Both the position numbers and the translations under genes were made by a program. Below are positions 36,401-45,250 of a DNA stretch of 64,000 nt, one piece after another. Source of the stretch: Isosphaera sp. (GTDB taxonomy: Bacteria; Planctomycetota; Planctomycetia; Gemmatales; Gemmataceae). The notes beneath the pieces were generated by a model. The model was not told where the DNA came from. It was given only the letters and a program-made list of their open reading frames with translations, and searched no databases. The stretch lies in assembly GCA_013822345.1 (NCBI GenBank), contig PNKH01000015.1:25956-89955 (forward strand), read 5' to 3'. Within the stretch, counting starts at the first letter, position 1. Every line of letters starts with the position of its first letter.

Positions 36401-38028
36401 ACCCGGAGGTGGAAGTTCCGGTAGTCGTCCCGGGCCGTGGTGAGCAGGGTCGACGGGCCCCCGGTGCCGACCAGGACGCCGTCCCGCACCTTCCAGTTGT
36501 CCGGCGCGGCCGGGTGCGTCTTCCACCCGGCCAGGTCCTTGCCGTTGAAGAGCGGAGTCCAGCCCAGGTCGTCCGGACCGATGGTGACGATCAGGTGTTC
36601 CCCGGACCGGAGCGAGAGCGTCCGCTCGTACACCACCTTCCCGTGCTTGTGGGCCTGGAGCATGTGCTCGCCCGGGGCGAGGACGAACAAACCGCCCCTC
36701 CCGGCAAACTCGCGGCCCGTCCCGGCGACCCGCACCACCAACTCGGGGTCCCAGAACTGGACCTGGACCTCCCCCGCGCCGGGGGGAACGGTCGGAGACT
36801 CGGGGGCGTCCGGCCGGGTCAGGGCGTAGACGCCCCACGCGGCGAGGGGCAGGAGGAGCGCCAGGGCGGCCGCCCACGCCCACCGCCGGCGGCCGGACCG
36901 CGGCCGCCCGCCGGGGATGCGGCCGAAGTCCCGCACCGCCCCGTACTCCTTCACCTGCCGCTCGCAGTCGGCCAGCACGTCAGCCACCTCCCGGGCCGTC
37001 TGGTACCGTCCCGCCGCGTCCTTGGCGTGCAGCTTCTCGACGATCCGGCACAGCCACTCCGGCACCTCCGGGATCACCTCCCGGATCGGCCGCGGGTCCT
37101 CCTCGCACACCCGCTTCAGCACCGCCAGCGTCCCGCTCGCCCGGAACGGCGGGCGGCCGGTGCACATCACGTACAGCACGCTCCCGAGGCTGAACAGGTC
37201 GGCCCGGTGGTCGAGGGTGTCGCCGCGGGCCTGCTCCGGGGCCATGTACATCGGGGTCCCGGCCACCACCCCGCTCTGCGAGAGGCTGGCGTCGTCCGCC
37301 GCCCGGGCCAGCCCGAAGTCGGTCAGCTTCACCCGCCCCCGCGGCCCGGCCTCGAGCATCACGTTCGCCGGCTTCACGTCCCGGTGGATCAGCCCGGTGC
37401 CGTGGGCCGCGGCCAGCCCCTCGGCGATCTGCCGGCCGATGCGGAGGATGTCCGGCAGGTCGAGCGGGCCGGTCCGGTCGAGCCGCTGCTGGAGCGTCTC
37501 CCCGGGGATGAACTCCATCACCAGGTACGGGAGCGGCTGCTCCTCGACCGCGTGCACGGCGACCACGTTCTCGTGCCGCACCTGGGCGCTCGACCGGGCC
37601 TCGCGGAGGAACCGCTTCCGGGCCGGCGACGTGGCGGCCATCTGCGGGGCCAGCACCTTCACCGCCACCACCCGCTGGAGCACCTCGTCGAACGCCCGGA
37701 AGACGATCCCGAACCCGCCCTTGCCCAGCACCTCCAGCACCTCGTAATGCCCGAGCCGGCCGAGCGAGTCGGGGCGGCGCGGCGGGGAGAGGAACGGCAG
37801 GCCGTCGTCGGGCGGGGGGCCGTCGGTGGCGGTCCAGGTGGTGTTCGGGTCCGGGGGCGGGGCGGCCGGGCGCTCGAGGAACGTGCCGGCCGCGGCGTGG
37901 GCGGCGAGCAGCCCGTCGATGCGGGCCCGCAGGGCGGTGTCGGCCCCGCACGCCCCGGCCAGGTACGCTTCCCGCTCGGCCGGGTCGGCCAGGTCCACGG
38001 CGGCGGCGAAGATCGATGCCTCGGTCAC
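33475..38028 (-). CDS. Ser/Thr kinase with three DUF1080 domains and an FGE-sulfatase-like domain
   Basis: A 1517-residue membrane kinase. An N-terminal region resembles ECF-linked planctomycete kinases (EREAYLAGACG). The kinase spans about residues 91-350, with GKGGFG, VAVKV, HRDVKPAN (~212) and DFG (~238). A transmembrane helix (about 381-403) leads to a putative outer part with three tandem DUF1080 (3-keto-disaccharide hydrolase-like) domains at about 486-657, 667-847 and 854-1031, each opening with LFNGKDL. An FGE/SUMF1-type domain follows about 1059-1314 (EFRMGY, HEVTVGQFRRFVE, LSDMHGNVCELV). The end (about 1330-1517) is probably another jelly-roll. GTG 38028 follows GGGGGAA; an ATG eleven codons earlier lacks a site. 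It lies 57 bases after an ECF sigma gene, the usual kinase-sigma pair. Confidence 0.9.
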   Translation of the reverse strand: MTEASIFAAAVDLADPAEREAYLAGACGADTALRARIDGLLAAHAAAGTFLERPAAPPPDPNTTWTATDGPPPDDGLPFLSPPRRPDSLGRLGHYEVLEVLGKGGFGIVFRAFDEVLQRVVAVKVLAPQMAATSPARKRFLREARSSAQVRHENVVAVHAVEEQPLPYLVMEFIPGETLQQRLDRTGPLDLPDILRIGRQIAEGLAAAHGTGLIHRDVKPANVMLEAGPRGRVKLTDFGLARAADDASLSQSGVVAGTPMYMAPEQARGDTLDHRADLFSLGSVLYVMCTGRPPFRASGTLAVLKRVCEEDPRPIREVIPEVPEWLCRIVEKLHAKDAAGRYQTAREVADVLADCERQVKEYGAVRDFGRIPGGRPRSGRRRWAWAAALALLLPLAAWGVYALTRPDAPESPTVPPGAGEVQVQFWDPELVVRVAGTGREFAGRGGLFVLAPGEHMLQAHKHGKVVYERTLSLRSGEHLIVTIGPDDLGWTPLFNGKDLAGWKTHPAAPDNWKVRDGVLVGTGGPSTLLTTARDDYRNFHLRVEVKIKPEGESGLYFRSQGGWGSGYEAQIAPANTTTGKTGTLSRFQGEKWVTLKRVDHDVAPADAWFVQEVIADGTRLVVRVNGQTVADVADGTYPRGCLALEAIRAGTVVEFRKVEVRELPPESPADGFTPLFNGKDLSGWKAHPDHPGTWRVDGGVLIGSAVRSHLFTERGDFTDFHLRAEVRIPKSGNSGLYFRSPFSLANGGFPPGHEVQIYNAERDEQGGGDPFKTGSLHNVWASPKGLVVGPEWFTLEVIARGNHVTTRVDGTTVFDGDLPPADARTRRSGHFALQAIPGEQVLFRKVEVKELPPADGFVSLFNGKDLSGWESTPPNRPPSWTVVNGVLSSIPSPKPAELTTVRDDFANFHLRAEARINDGGNSGIYFRFPPDNLWKPDVLEAEINCTAGSPRKTGSLWPLGVEQAVTDVLHKPDEWFALEILALGSDITIKVDGKVATHWIDPRPTYPKGRLRIQLSGNTLVQFRKIEVKELPAGGPPPAVAPFDEKQAKAHQEAWAKHLGVPVEFTNSVGMKLRLIPPGEFRMGYAPDQVKRLVAETEAGWERNVILTNAARPAAVPDPFYLGAHEVTVGQFRRFVEATKYKTTAERDGKGGLVYDPEKGFVPKKEVVWSYPWPGATDDHPVMTVTAEDAEAFCAWLGEAEGRTYAPPTDAQWEFACRAGTTTLWWTGDDPKELLRYERVGGGGGPRPVGSLSANPFGLSDMHGNVCELVQSPDGYRSRSAQAGVATRVSHSAWGSGVARDRAHSGTGFRVALVGDLKPKAPKTVDLLALIDPDRDALQGAWKWDGKVLDSPAPLAQLQVPFAPPEHYRLTMEVERTTPPGALTFGLIVGGKTACVTLDYNAPVKGGVRSGLAGLDGKVLHKREAAFDGPVLGPGRNTVVAEVRGTRVTVRVGETKVVDWEGDPDRFTVSPNMDKTDGKRLYLGHLSAGYRFHRLELTPLPPPDARPAVAPDPRPVP

Positions 38029-38085
38029 GGGCGGTTCCCCCGACGGGTGGGACGCCAGCAATGCGAGATGCGGCGGCGAGGTGGC

Positions 38086-38706
38086 TCACTCATTTCCGGC
38101 GAACCGCGACCGTCCGGGAGCGGGTGCCGGCGGGCCACACCCGCTCCCGGACGGTCGCGGTTCGCCGGAAATCTTCTGGAACAGCCACGCCCGGCTGTAC
38201 GCCCAGTCCCGCTTTGCGGTCGCCGCCGAGATCCCGAGGGCGTCGGCCGCGTCCTCGATCGACAGCCCGGCGAAGTACCGCAGCTTCACCAGCTCGGCCT
38301 TCCGCGGGTCGGCGGCGGCGAGGAGGTCGAGCGCCTCGTCCAGGGCGACGAGGTCCTCGGCCGGCTCCGGGGCGGCGATCGGCAGCTCGGCCGCGTCGTG
38401 CCGGTGCAGCCCGCCGCCGTGCTTCTCGGCCTTCTTGCGGCGGGCGGCGTCGACCAGGATGCGGCGCATCGCCTCGGCGGCGGCCGCGAAGAAGTGCCCG
38501 CGGTGGTCGAACCGCTGGTCGCCGACGAGGCGGAGGTACGCCTCGTGGACCAGGGCGGTGGCGTCGAGGGTGTGCCCGGGGCGCTCGGCCGCGAGCCGGG
38601 CGGCGGCGAGCTTCCGCAGCTCGTCGTACACGAGCGGCAGGAGATCGGCGGCCGCCCCGGGGTCGCCGGCGCGGGCGGCCTCCAGCACCCGGGTGATGTC
38701 GGTCAT
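38086..38706 (-). CDS. ECF RNA polymerase sigma factor (planctomycete type)
   Basis: A 206-residue sigma-70 family factor of the ECF class. Region 2 contains [14 protein letters not shown] and [11 protein letters not shown]; region 4 ends [26 protein letters not shown] with the DNA-binding helix [14 protein letters not shown]. The gene lies just before a giant kinase in the same direction, the arrangement in which kinase activity is thought to switch the sigma factor on. The final 25 residues ([16 protein letters not shown]) are translated from the palindrome at 38092-38172 and are not part of the sigma fold. ATG 38706 agrees with the family N-terminus [12 protein letters not shown]. Confidence 0.93.
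   Translation of the reverse strand: MTDITRVLEAARAGDPGAAADLLPLVYDELRKLAAARLAAERPGHTLDATALVHEAYLRLVGDQRFDHRGHFFAAAAEAMRRILVDAARRKKAEKHGGGLHRHDAAELPIAAPEPAEDLVALDEALDLLAAADPRKAELVKLRYFAGLSIEDAADALGISAATAKRDWAYSRAWLFQKISGEPRPSGSGCGPPAPAPGRSRFAGNE
38092..38172. repeat. Family-A palindrome inside the sigma factor 3' end
   Basis: Perfect 35-bp inverted repeat: arms 38092-38126 and 38138-38172 with an 11-base loop. It is the longest of three family-A copies (others at 43901-43969 and 58719-58780) and is translated as the last residues of the sigma factor. Confidence 0.9.
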
Positions 38707-38799
38707 GCGCCCGAGTGTAAGCCGCCCCGGCCGATCGAGCAACGCCCCGGCTTCACGGCCCGGCCGGGCGGTGGTATGGTGGTGTCGGAGGACGAAGAC

Positions 38800-39435
38800 A
38801 TGGCGACGGCTGCGGAACTTCTCGACGACCCGCCGCTCGGCGAGGACGACCTCGACACCCCGGCCGAGCGGCTGCCGGACCGGTACGAGGTGGTGGACGG
38901 TCGCGTCCTGGAGATCCGCCCGATGAGCTTCTACGCGACCGAGGTGGCGAACCGCCTGAAGTCCGCCCTCGACCGCTTCCTCCTGACCACGGACACCGGC
39001 CGCAGCCGGATCGAGTTGCTGTTCCGCATTCCCCTCCCCGAAGACCGGACCCGGAACCGGCAACCCGATCTCGTGTACGTCTCCTACGACCGGTGGCCGC
39101 GGGACCGGGCGATCCCGTTCACCGGGAACGCCCTCGACGTGGTCCCCGACCTCGCGGCCGAGGTGGTCAGCCCCGGGGACGCGGCCGACGACCTGGTCGC
39201 CAAGGTCCGGGAGTACCTCCGCGGCGGGGTGCGGCTGGTGTGGGTCGTGTACCCGCTCGCCCAAGAGGTCCACGCCTACCTGCCGGGGGCGAACACCGTC
39301 CGCGTCTCCTTCGCCGCCGACGACCTGGACGCCGGCGACCTCCTGCCCGGGTTCCGCACGCCCGTCGCCGCCCTGTTCCCGCCGACCGAGCGGCCCGCCC
39401 CCGGGGCCGGCGGTCAGCCCGACCCGGCCGCCTGA
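38800..39435 (+). CDS. Uma2 family endonuclease (DUF820)
   Basis: A 211-residue PD-(D/E)XK-fold protein of the Uma2 family, common in planctomycetes and cyanobacteria; the role is unknown although a restriction-like nuclease is assumed. Motifs: [45 protein letters not shown] with the catalytic-type E-x-x-S-P, and [15 protein letters not shown]. The ATG at 38800 has a strong Shine-Dalgarno (GGAGGA at 38786-38791); an ATG at 38776 would add eight residues but lacks one. The C-terminus overlaps a convergent aminotransferase gene by 22 bases. Confidence 0.85.
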   Translation: MATAAELLDDPPLGEDDLDTPAERLPDRYEVVDGRVLEIRPMSFYATEVANRLKSALDRFLLTTDTGRSRIELLFRIPLPEDRTRNRQPDLVYVSYDRWPRDRAIPFTGNALDVVPDLAAEVVSPGDAADDLVAKVREYLRGGVRLVWVVYPLAQEVHAYLPGANTVRVSFAADDLDAGDLLPGFRTPVAALFPPTERPAPGAGGQPDPAA

Positions 39436-40655
39436 AGCACCTCCGGTAGCACCTCCGCCAGCCGGTCGATCTCCGCCTCCGTCGTGTAGAAGTGGTGGCT
39501 CACCCGCAACAGCCGGCGGTCCGGCCGCTCGATCACCGGCACCTCGACCCACCGCTCCCACAGCCCCCGCCGCACCTTCCCCGCGTCCAGCCCCGCCGGC
39601 AGCTCGAACGCCGTCATCGCCCCGTGAAGCCCCGGTCCCGCCGGCGTCGCCGGTGACAGCCCGGTGTCACCGATCACCCGCCGCGTGTACGCCGCCAGGT
39701 CCGCGACCCGCCGCCGCACGTTCCCCCAGCCTAAGTCCGCCTGGAAGTCGATCGCCACCGGCACCGCCAGCCACGGGCAGATGTCGCGCGTCCCCTCGAA
39801 CTCCAGGAACCGCACCCTCGGCGTCGACCCGTACGCGTCGGGGGCGTCCGGCCCGGCCGACTTCCCGCCGTCGCCGATCGGGTACCGGTCCGGGTGGTAG
39901 CCCCACGACACGTGCAGCGGCTGCAGCCGGTCCTCGTTCCCCGGGCCGACCACCAGGAACCCGGCCCCGGTCGGGGCGAGCAGCCACTTGTGCAGGTTCG
40001 CGGCGTAGAAGTCGGCCCCGACATCCGACACGTCCAGCGGCAGCATCGCCGGGGCGTGCGCCCCGTCCACGACCGTGAGGACGCCCCGCCGGCGGGCCAG
40101 GTCGCACAGCTCCTTCGCCGGCAGCACCAGCCCGGTCGGCGACAGGACGTGGCTGAAGAACAACAGCCGGGTCCGCCGGGTGACCGCCCGCTCCGCCGCC
40201 TCGACGATCTCGCCCGGGTCGGCCGGCATGGTCGGCAGCGGGAAGGTGCGGACGCCCAGCCGCTGCCGCTGCCCGGCCCGCTCCCAGCACCACACCATCG
40301 CCCCGTACTCGTGGTCGGTCATCAGCACCTCGCCCGGGGCCGCCAGCCGCAGCCCGCTCGCCACGAGGTTGACCGCCGCCGACACGTTCGTGGTGAACAC
40401 CAGCCGGTGCGGCTCCGTCCCGAGGAACGCGGCCGTGCGGCACCGGGCGTCCCACAAGAGCGGCGGGGCTTGGCGGACGAAGAAGTCGGTCGGCCCGGCG
40501 GCGAGCCGCAGCCGCAGCTCGGCGGCGCGGTCGAAGACGGGGCGCGGGAGCGGGCCGAACGACCCGGTGTTGAGCATCGTCACGGCCGGGTCGAGGAGGA
40601 TCTGCGCGCGGGCCGATGCCCAGTCGGGGGCCGGCCGGGGGTCGTCGTGTGGCAT
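39414..40655 (-). CDS. Class V aminotransferase (isopenicillin N epimerase-like)
   Basis: PLP-dependent enzyme of 413 residues, fold type I. The PLP lysine sits in [17 protein letters not shown]; upstream are [15 protein letters not shown] and [15 protein letters not shown], the aspartate-containing segment that contacts the PLP ring nitrogen. N-terminal [16 protein letters not shown] is typical of the isopenicillin-N-epimerase/cysteine-desulfurase-like branch. The substrate is not determinable; members include epimerases, desulfurases and kynureninase-like enzymes, and there is no iron-sulfur or biosynthetic gene nearby to choose between them. ATG 40655 precedes the palindrome 40680-40744. 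Confidence 0.87.
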   Translation of the reverse strand: MPHDDPRPAPDWASARAQILLDPAVTMLNTGSFGPLPRPVFDRAAELRLRLAAGPTDFFVRQAPPLLWDARCRTAAFLGTEPHRLVFTTNVSAAVNLVASGLRLAAPGEVLMTDHEYGAMVWCWERAGQRQRLGVRTFPLPTMPADPGEIVEAAERAVTRRTRLLFFSHVLSPTGLVLPAKELCDLARRRGVLTVVDGAHAPAMLPLDVSDVGADFYAANLHKWLLAPTGAGFLVVGPGNEDRLQPLHVSWGYHPDRYPIGDGGKSAGPDAPDAYGSTPRVRFLEFEGTRDICPWLAVPVAIDFQADLGWGNVRRRVADLAAYTRRVIGDTGLSPATPAGPGLHGAMTAFELPAGLDAGKVRRGLWERWVEVPVIERPDRRLLRVSHHFYTTEAEIDRLAEVLPEVLQAAGSG

Positions 40656-40679
40656 GCCGCGCTCCGGTTGCCGGCGTCT

Positions 40680-40744
40680 CCGTCCGAGCCCGAGCGCGAG
40701 CGAGGGTCCGGCCTCGACCCTCGCTCGCGCTCGGGCTCGGACGG
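40680..40744. repeat. Family-B palindrome
   Basis: Perfect 29-bp inverted repeat (arms 40680-40708 and 40716-40744, seven-base loop) between the divergent starts of the aminotransferase and the M48-like genes. The core GAGCCCGAGCGC is shared with the copy at 46351-46417. Confidence 0.88.
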
Positions 40745-40847
40745 ACGGGCGCCGCGCGTTCCCGGCCCGGGGGTTGACATCCGCCCGACCCGCCGCCATC
40801 GTCTAAGGTTGAAGACTCCCGCCCGCCGGCAGCCCGCCGAGGTCCGT

Positions 40848-43800
40848 ATGGCCGCGCCCCCGATCCCGTACCCGCCGAGCCCGGCCGACGTCCCCGAGGG
40901 GCTGACCGACCTGCCGGCGTCGTACGTCCGCCAGCAGAACCTGCTCCTGGCCGGGCTGTTCGTGTTCCTGATCTTCTACCTCGGGGCGGTCGTCCTGTTC
41001 GCCATGGTCGGGGTGTGGTGCGCCCTGACCCTGTCCGACCTGTTCCCGCTCAAGGTGGCCGGCCTCGTCGTCTGCGGCACCTTCTTCTTGTACCTCGTGA
41101 AGGGGTTCTTCAAGAGCCGCCCGGTGAACAAGGACATGCACCTGGAGGTGACGGCGGACGAGCAGCCGACCCTGTTCGCGTTCATCGACCGGCTGTGCGA
41201 CGAGCTGGACGCCCCGCGGCCGGACCGGGTGTTCGTCTCCCCGGAGGTGAACGCCGCGGTCATCACCCGCACCTCCCTGGTGAACCTCGTCGTGTCCCCG
41301 CGGCGGGACCTGCTGATCGGCCTGGGGCTGGTCAACAGCATGAACCTGAGCGAGTTCAAGTCCGTCCTCGCCCACGAGTTCGGGCACTTCAGCCAGTCGT
41401 CCACCGGGGCGGTGTACACCCACGTGGCCAGCCGGATCATCTTCGACCTGGTGGACGGGGAGGACTGGTTCGACCGGTTCCTGAAGTGGTGCAAGACCCG
41501 CAACGGGGAGCGGCAGCAGGTGATCAAGGTGTTCGGGTACGGGGTCGGCGGGTGCCTGTGGGTCGGGCGGCAGATCCTGTGGTGGGTGCTGAAGTCGATC
41601 ACCCTGCAGCGGCTGGCGGTGATGCGGGAGTCGGAGTTCCACGCCGACCTGCACGCGGTCAAGGCGGCCGGGAGCGACGCGGTCGGGCTGAGCCTGTTCC
41701 GGCTCCGGTTCGGGAACGTGTGCCTGTCCCAGGCGGTCCAGGACCTGGGGACGGCCCTGGACCACCGGCTGTACACCCGGGACCTGTTCTTCCACCAGGA
41801 CCGGGCGGCGGCGATCGTCCGGCGGAAGCGGAGGGACCCGGACCTCGGGCTCCCGCCGGCCCACCCGCACCCGCTGAGCGGCAAGAAGATCCGGGTGTTC
41901 GACCCGGACGACGAGGCCCTGGCGGACGACATCCCGGAGATGCGGCGGACCCACCCCCCGGCCCACGAGCTGGAGGAGAGCGCGAAGGAGCAGTTCGTCC
42001 CGGCGGCGGCCGACCACCGCAGCCCGTGGGTCCTGTTCGCGGACGCCGCCGACCTGCGGGAGCGGATGACGTACAAGTTCTACCGGATGTACTTCCGGGT
42101 GCCGAAGGACACCGACCTGGCCGACCCGCAGCAGGTCCAGGAGTACATCGACCACGAGCACGCCGAGACGACGTACGACCCGAAGTACCAGGGGGTGTAC
42201 GACGACCGCCCGGTCGAGCCGGGGGACCTCGCCGAGCTGAACGCCCTGGCCCGGGAGAGCCCGTGGCCGGAGGACCGGCTGGAGAAGGTGTACGACAAGC
42301 TCCTGGACGGGTGCGCCGAGCACGCCGAGGCCCGGGCCGAGCTGCTCAAGGAGCTGTACTCGGTCCGGTCCGGGCTGGTCGGCAAGCCGTCGGCCAAGCA
42401 GCAGAAGCGGCTGGCGGACGCGGGGCGGCGGCTGGACGAGAACTGGGAGTGGTTCCGGTCGTTCGACCGGCGGGTGTACCTGCTGCACGTCCAGCTGGCG
42501 GCGGCGGTCGACCCGGGCCTGCGGGACGAGCTGGTCGAGCGGTACCGGTTCCAGTTCGAGGTGCAGCGGCTGTACCACGAGGCCCGGCGGCACCAGGAGC
42601 GGGCCCTGGACCACGCCCGCCGGCTGTTCGCCAGCCCGGAGGTGGACCCGGAGTTCGTGGCGGACGCGATGCAGGTGTTCCGGGAGGCCCGGCGGGCGCT
42701 GAAGAAGATCCTCCAGGACGCGAAGGAGACCAACCTGCCGGCGATGAAGAACTTCGCCGAGGGGGAGCGGCTGGCCGACTTCATCCTGCCCGGCAAGCTG
42801 GTCCCCGAGCTGCCGCTGAGTTACGTCAAGGGGGCGTGGTGCCAAAAGCTGGTGGATCAACTGTCCGGGGTGCGGAACCGGTGCTCCCGGCTCCACTTCA
42901 AGAGCCTCGGCGGCATCCTGGCCCTGCAGGAGAAGGCGGCGGCGGCGTGGGTCGCGGCCCGCACCCCGGTGGCGGCCGAGGCGTTCGACTTCGCCGCCCC
43001 GGACACGGCCGACGCGGTCGAGGCGGAGGTGCTGGACGCCGAGGCGGTGCCGGCCGCCACCTCGGTCGACGAGGTCCGGGTCGAGCGGCTGTACGTCGAC
43101 GACGACGAGATGGCCGCGGACGACATCGAGGTGCTCGACGCGGACGTGGTCGGGGCCGGGCCGGGGTTCGTCGACGGGCCGGTCGACTTCCGGGTGGAGC
43201 CGATCCGGTCGGCCCGGGAGCCGGAGCCGGCGGCCGCGTTCGCCGCCCGGCCGGACGGGACGACCCTGCCGGACTTGGTCCCGGTGTCCATCACCCCGGA
43301 GGGGGCGGCCCCGGCGGAGGAGGAGGGCGGCGGGGTGCTCGGGGCGGTGGCCGCGGCGGCCGCCGAGGTGGTGCTCGCCGCCGCGGCCCGGGACGACGCC
43401 GACCGGGCCGGCCACTCCGACATCGCGGTGGCGGCGCTGGTCCCCGACCCGCAGCTGCCGGCGACCAAGCCGGACCTGGCGGTCGGGCCGGCGGAGTTCG
43501 ACGGCCCGTTCGGGTTCGACCCGACCCCGGCCGCGAGGGTCGACCTCGACCTGCCGGAGGTGGACGTGGACGCGTCGACGGTGATGGCCGCCCCGCTCCC
43601 GCCGGGGTCGCGGCCGGCGGCCGGGAGGGCGGCCCCGGAGCCGGCGGCGGAGGACCTGCTCGAGGCGGAGGTGATCGACCTCGACGCCGCGGACGTGGTG
43701 GAGGGGCCGGAGCCCGCCCCGCCGCCGGCGGCGAAGCCGGCGGCGCGGTCCGGGTTCGGGTCGGGGGTCGGGCCGGGCCTGTCGGCGACGACCGAGGCGA

Positions 43801-43892
43801 ACGGGGGCGTGGTGAAGCCGGCGGCCGGCCGCCGGCCGGCGGTGCGGATCACGCTGGTGAAGCCCGGGGAGAAGTCCCCGTTCGGGAAGTGA
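40848..43892 (+). CDS. M48-family-like membrane metalloprotease with acidic tail
   Basis: A 1014-residue protein. Two transmembrane helices lie near the N-terminus (about 33-60 and 68-86), as in HtpX/M48 proteases. The zinc site HEFGH is at 176-180, and ESEFHADLHA (about 261-270) supplies the third ligand glutamate. Regions 300-700 are helical and family-specific (LEKVYDKLLDGCAEHAEARAEL). The last 300 residues are a low-complexity acidic/Ala-rich tail with repeated EAEVLDAE / EVLDAD stretches. Membrane-bound M48 proteases remove damaged membrane proteins or process substrates; the tail is not usual for the family and may bind partners. ATG 40848 follows CGAGGTC. Confidence 0.85.
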   Translation: MAAPPIPYPPSPADVPEGLTDLPASYVRQQNLLLAGLFVFLIFYLGAVVLFAMVGVWCALTLSDLFPLKVAGLVVCGTFFLYLVKGFFKSRPVNKDMHLEVTADEQPTLFAFIDRLCDELDAPRPDRVFVSPEVNAAVITRTSLVNLVVSPRRDLLIGLGLVNSMNLSEFKSVLAHEFGHFSQSSTGAVYTHVASRIIFDLVDGEDWFDRFLKWCKTRNGERQQVIKVFGYGVGGCLWVGRQILWWVLKSITLQRLAVMRESEFHADLHAVKAAGSDAVGLSLFRLRFGNVCLSQAVQDLGTALDHRLYTRDLFFHQDRAAAIVRRKRRDPDLGLPPAHPHPLSGKKIRVFDPDDEALADDIPEMRRTHPPAHELEESAKEQFVPAAADHRSPWVLFADAADLRERMTYKFYRMYFRVPKDTDLADPQQVQEYIDHEHAETTYDPKYQGVYDDRPVEPGDLAELNALARESPWPEDRLEKVYDKLLDGCAEHAEARAELLKELYSVRSGLVGKPSAKQQKRLADAGRRLDENWEWFRSFDRRVYLLHVQLAAAVDPGLRDELVERYRFQFEVQRLYHEARRHQERALDHARRLFASPEVDPEFVADAMQVFREARRALKKILQDAKETNLPAMKNFAEGERLADFILPGKLVPELPLSYVKGAWCQKLVDQLSGVRNRCSRLHFKSLGGILALQEKAAAAWVAARTPVAAEAFDFAAPDTADAVEAEVLDAEAVPAATSVDEVRVERLYVDDDEMAADDIEVLDADVVGAGPGFVDGPVDFRVEPIRSAREPEPAAAFAARPDGTTLPDLVPVSITPEGAAPAEEEGGGVLGAVAAAAAEVVLAAAARDDADRAGHSDIAVAALVPDPQLPATKPDLAVGPAEFDGPFGFDPTPAARVDLDLPEVDVDASTVMAAPLPPGSRPAAGRAAPEPAAEDLLEAEVIDLDAADVVEGPEPAPPPAAKPAARSGFGSGVGPGLSATTEANGGVVKPAAGRRPAVRITLVKPGEKSPFGK

Positions 43893-43900
43893 GGCGTGGC

Positions 43901-43969
43901 GGCGAACCGCGACCGTCAGGGAGCGGGTGTGGGGCGCCGGCACCCGCTCCCTGACGGTCGCGGTTCGCC
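43901..43969. repeat. Family-A palindrome between convergent genes
   Basis: Perfect 29-bp inverted repeat (arms 43901-43929 and 43941-43969, 11-base loop) between the M48-like gene and the first LRR gene. It could serve as a bidirectional transcription stop although no T-run follows. Confidence 0.9.
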
Positions 43970-43974
43970 GGGCG

Positions 43975-45228
43975 TCACCCCGCCGCGAACACCACCCGGT
44001 CGCCGAACTTCCGCCGCAGCTCGGCCCGCCCGCCGCCCCCGAACTGGTCCCCGCTCAGCACCAGCGCCACCAGGTCGGCCGGGACCGCGGCGTCGAGCAG
44101 GTGCCGCACCCCGGCGGCGGACATCGGGTTGCCGCGCAGGTCGAGCTCGACCAGGTTCGCCCAGAACTTCGCCCGGGTCAGGTGGCGGACGCCCTTGTCC
44201 CCGATGCGGCAGTCGCGCAGGTCGAGGGACCGCAGCCCGGCCAGCACCCGCGACGTCGCCAGCACCCGGGCGGCGCGGGGGGCCAGGGCGTTCCGGCTCA
44301 GGTCGAGCCGCCGCAGCCCCGCCAGGTTCTCGGACCGCGTCAGCACCTCCAGCCCGTCCGCCTGCCCGCCGGCGTGCGCCATCCGCAGCGACACCAGCGT
44401 CGGCGGCAGGGCCGCGGCGAGGACCCGCACCCCGTCGTTCCCGAACGGCTCGTCGGCGAGGTCCAGCTCGGCGACGCGGGACAGGGCCGGGCCGTCGGCG
44501 AGGCGGCGGAGGTGCGGGGTGGTCAGCCCCATGACGGAGAACGACAGCCGGTCCATCGGCGGGCCGGCGTTCAGGGCGTCGATCAGGTCGTCGAGCGACT
44601 CGTACCCGACGTGGAAGTGCAACCCCTGAAGGCCGCGGCCGAGCGGCGAGGCGAGCAGCTCCTCGACGACGACCGGCATCCCGGCGCTACTGGCCCGGTC
44701 GAAGTAGACATCGGTGACGCCGGCGGCGTCCGGGTGGTCGCGGAGGACGCGGAGCGGCTCGATCGGGCTGTTGACGAAGTGGAGCTTGCGGAGGCGCGGG
44801 ACGACAGGGGACGCGGCGAACCGCTGCCAGTCGTCGAGGGTGGCGGCCCACAGGTGGAGTTCGCCGACCGGGGCGCGGGCGAGGAGGGCGGGGGCGACCT
44901 GGTCCCAGACCTGGGGGGAGCGGACGTTGAGCCGCCACGGGAGGCCGCGGCGGAACGGCTCGTCCGGGTGCCACTGGAGGTGGAACCCGTCGACCGGCGG
45001 GAGGGTGTGGAGGAGGTGTCGGCCGGAGGCGAGGTCGGGGCGGTGGTGGCGGGCGCGGGCGGCGAACGGCTCCCACGGCGGGGTGCGGGCGAGTTCGACC
45101 TGGTCGCGGACGAAGGCGGCGCGGGCGTGCTGGTCGTGCTCGTCGAGCCAGTCGGCGAGGGCGAGGCGGGGGGTGTCCTCGTCCGGGTCGGCGCAGATGG
45201 CGGCGAGCAGGGCGTCGTGGTCGGACAT
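43975..45228 (-). CDS. Repeat-companion LRR protein 1
   Basis: A 417-residue member of the Gemmata 'repeat-companion' family (TIGR02996). The 40-residue N-terminal domain (SDHDALLAAICADPDEDTPR, ALADWLDEHDQ) is followed by a WRL-containing adaptor (FRRGLPWRLNV about residue 94) and leucine-rich repeats of the ribonuclease-inhibitor type, such as LRRLDLSRNAL and LRSLDLRDCRIGDKG, then LVELDLRGNPMSAAGVRHLLD. No signal peptide, so probably cytoplasmic; partner unknown. ATG 45228 was preferred to 45237 because it restores the family's MSDHD start. It is the most downstream gene of four tandem paralogs. Confidence 0.88.
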   Translation of the reverse strand: MSDHDALLAAICADPDEDTPRLALADWLDEHDQHARAAFVRDQVELARTPPWEPFAARARHHRPDLASGRHLLHTLPPVDGFHLQWHPDEPFRRGLPWRLNVRSPQVWDQVAPALLARAPVGELHLWAATLDDWQRFAASPVVPRLRKLHFVNSPIEPLRVLRDHPDAAGVTDVYFDRASSAGMPVVVEELLASPLGRGLQGLHFHVGYESLDDLIDALNAGPPMDRLSFSVMGLTTPHLRRLADGPALSRVAELDLADEPFGNDGVRVLAAALPPTLVSLRMAHAGGQADGLEVLTRSENLAGLRRLDLSRNALAPRAARVLATSRVLAGLRSLDLRDCRIGDKGVRHLTRAKFWANLVELDLRGNPMSAAGVRHLLDAAVPADLVALVLSGDQFGGGGRAELRRKFGDRVVFAAG

Positions 45229-45250
45229 CGGGGGCATTTTACCGCCGCGG

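Noticed and set aside
33550..39435. Very long plus-strand reading frame (about 1960 codons) opposite the ECF/kinase genes
   Set aside because: It is the complement of the kinase and sigma genes, low in recognisable motifs and rich in Arg/Pro, as expected for a shadow in high-GC DNA. Only its last 211 codons (Uma2) are real.
43901..43969. Intrinsic transcription terminator
   Set aside because: The hairpin is strong but has no T-tract on either side, and family-A copies also occur between divergent starts and inside a coding region, so annotated as a repeat instead.
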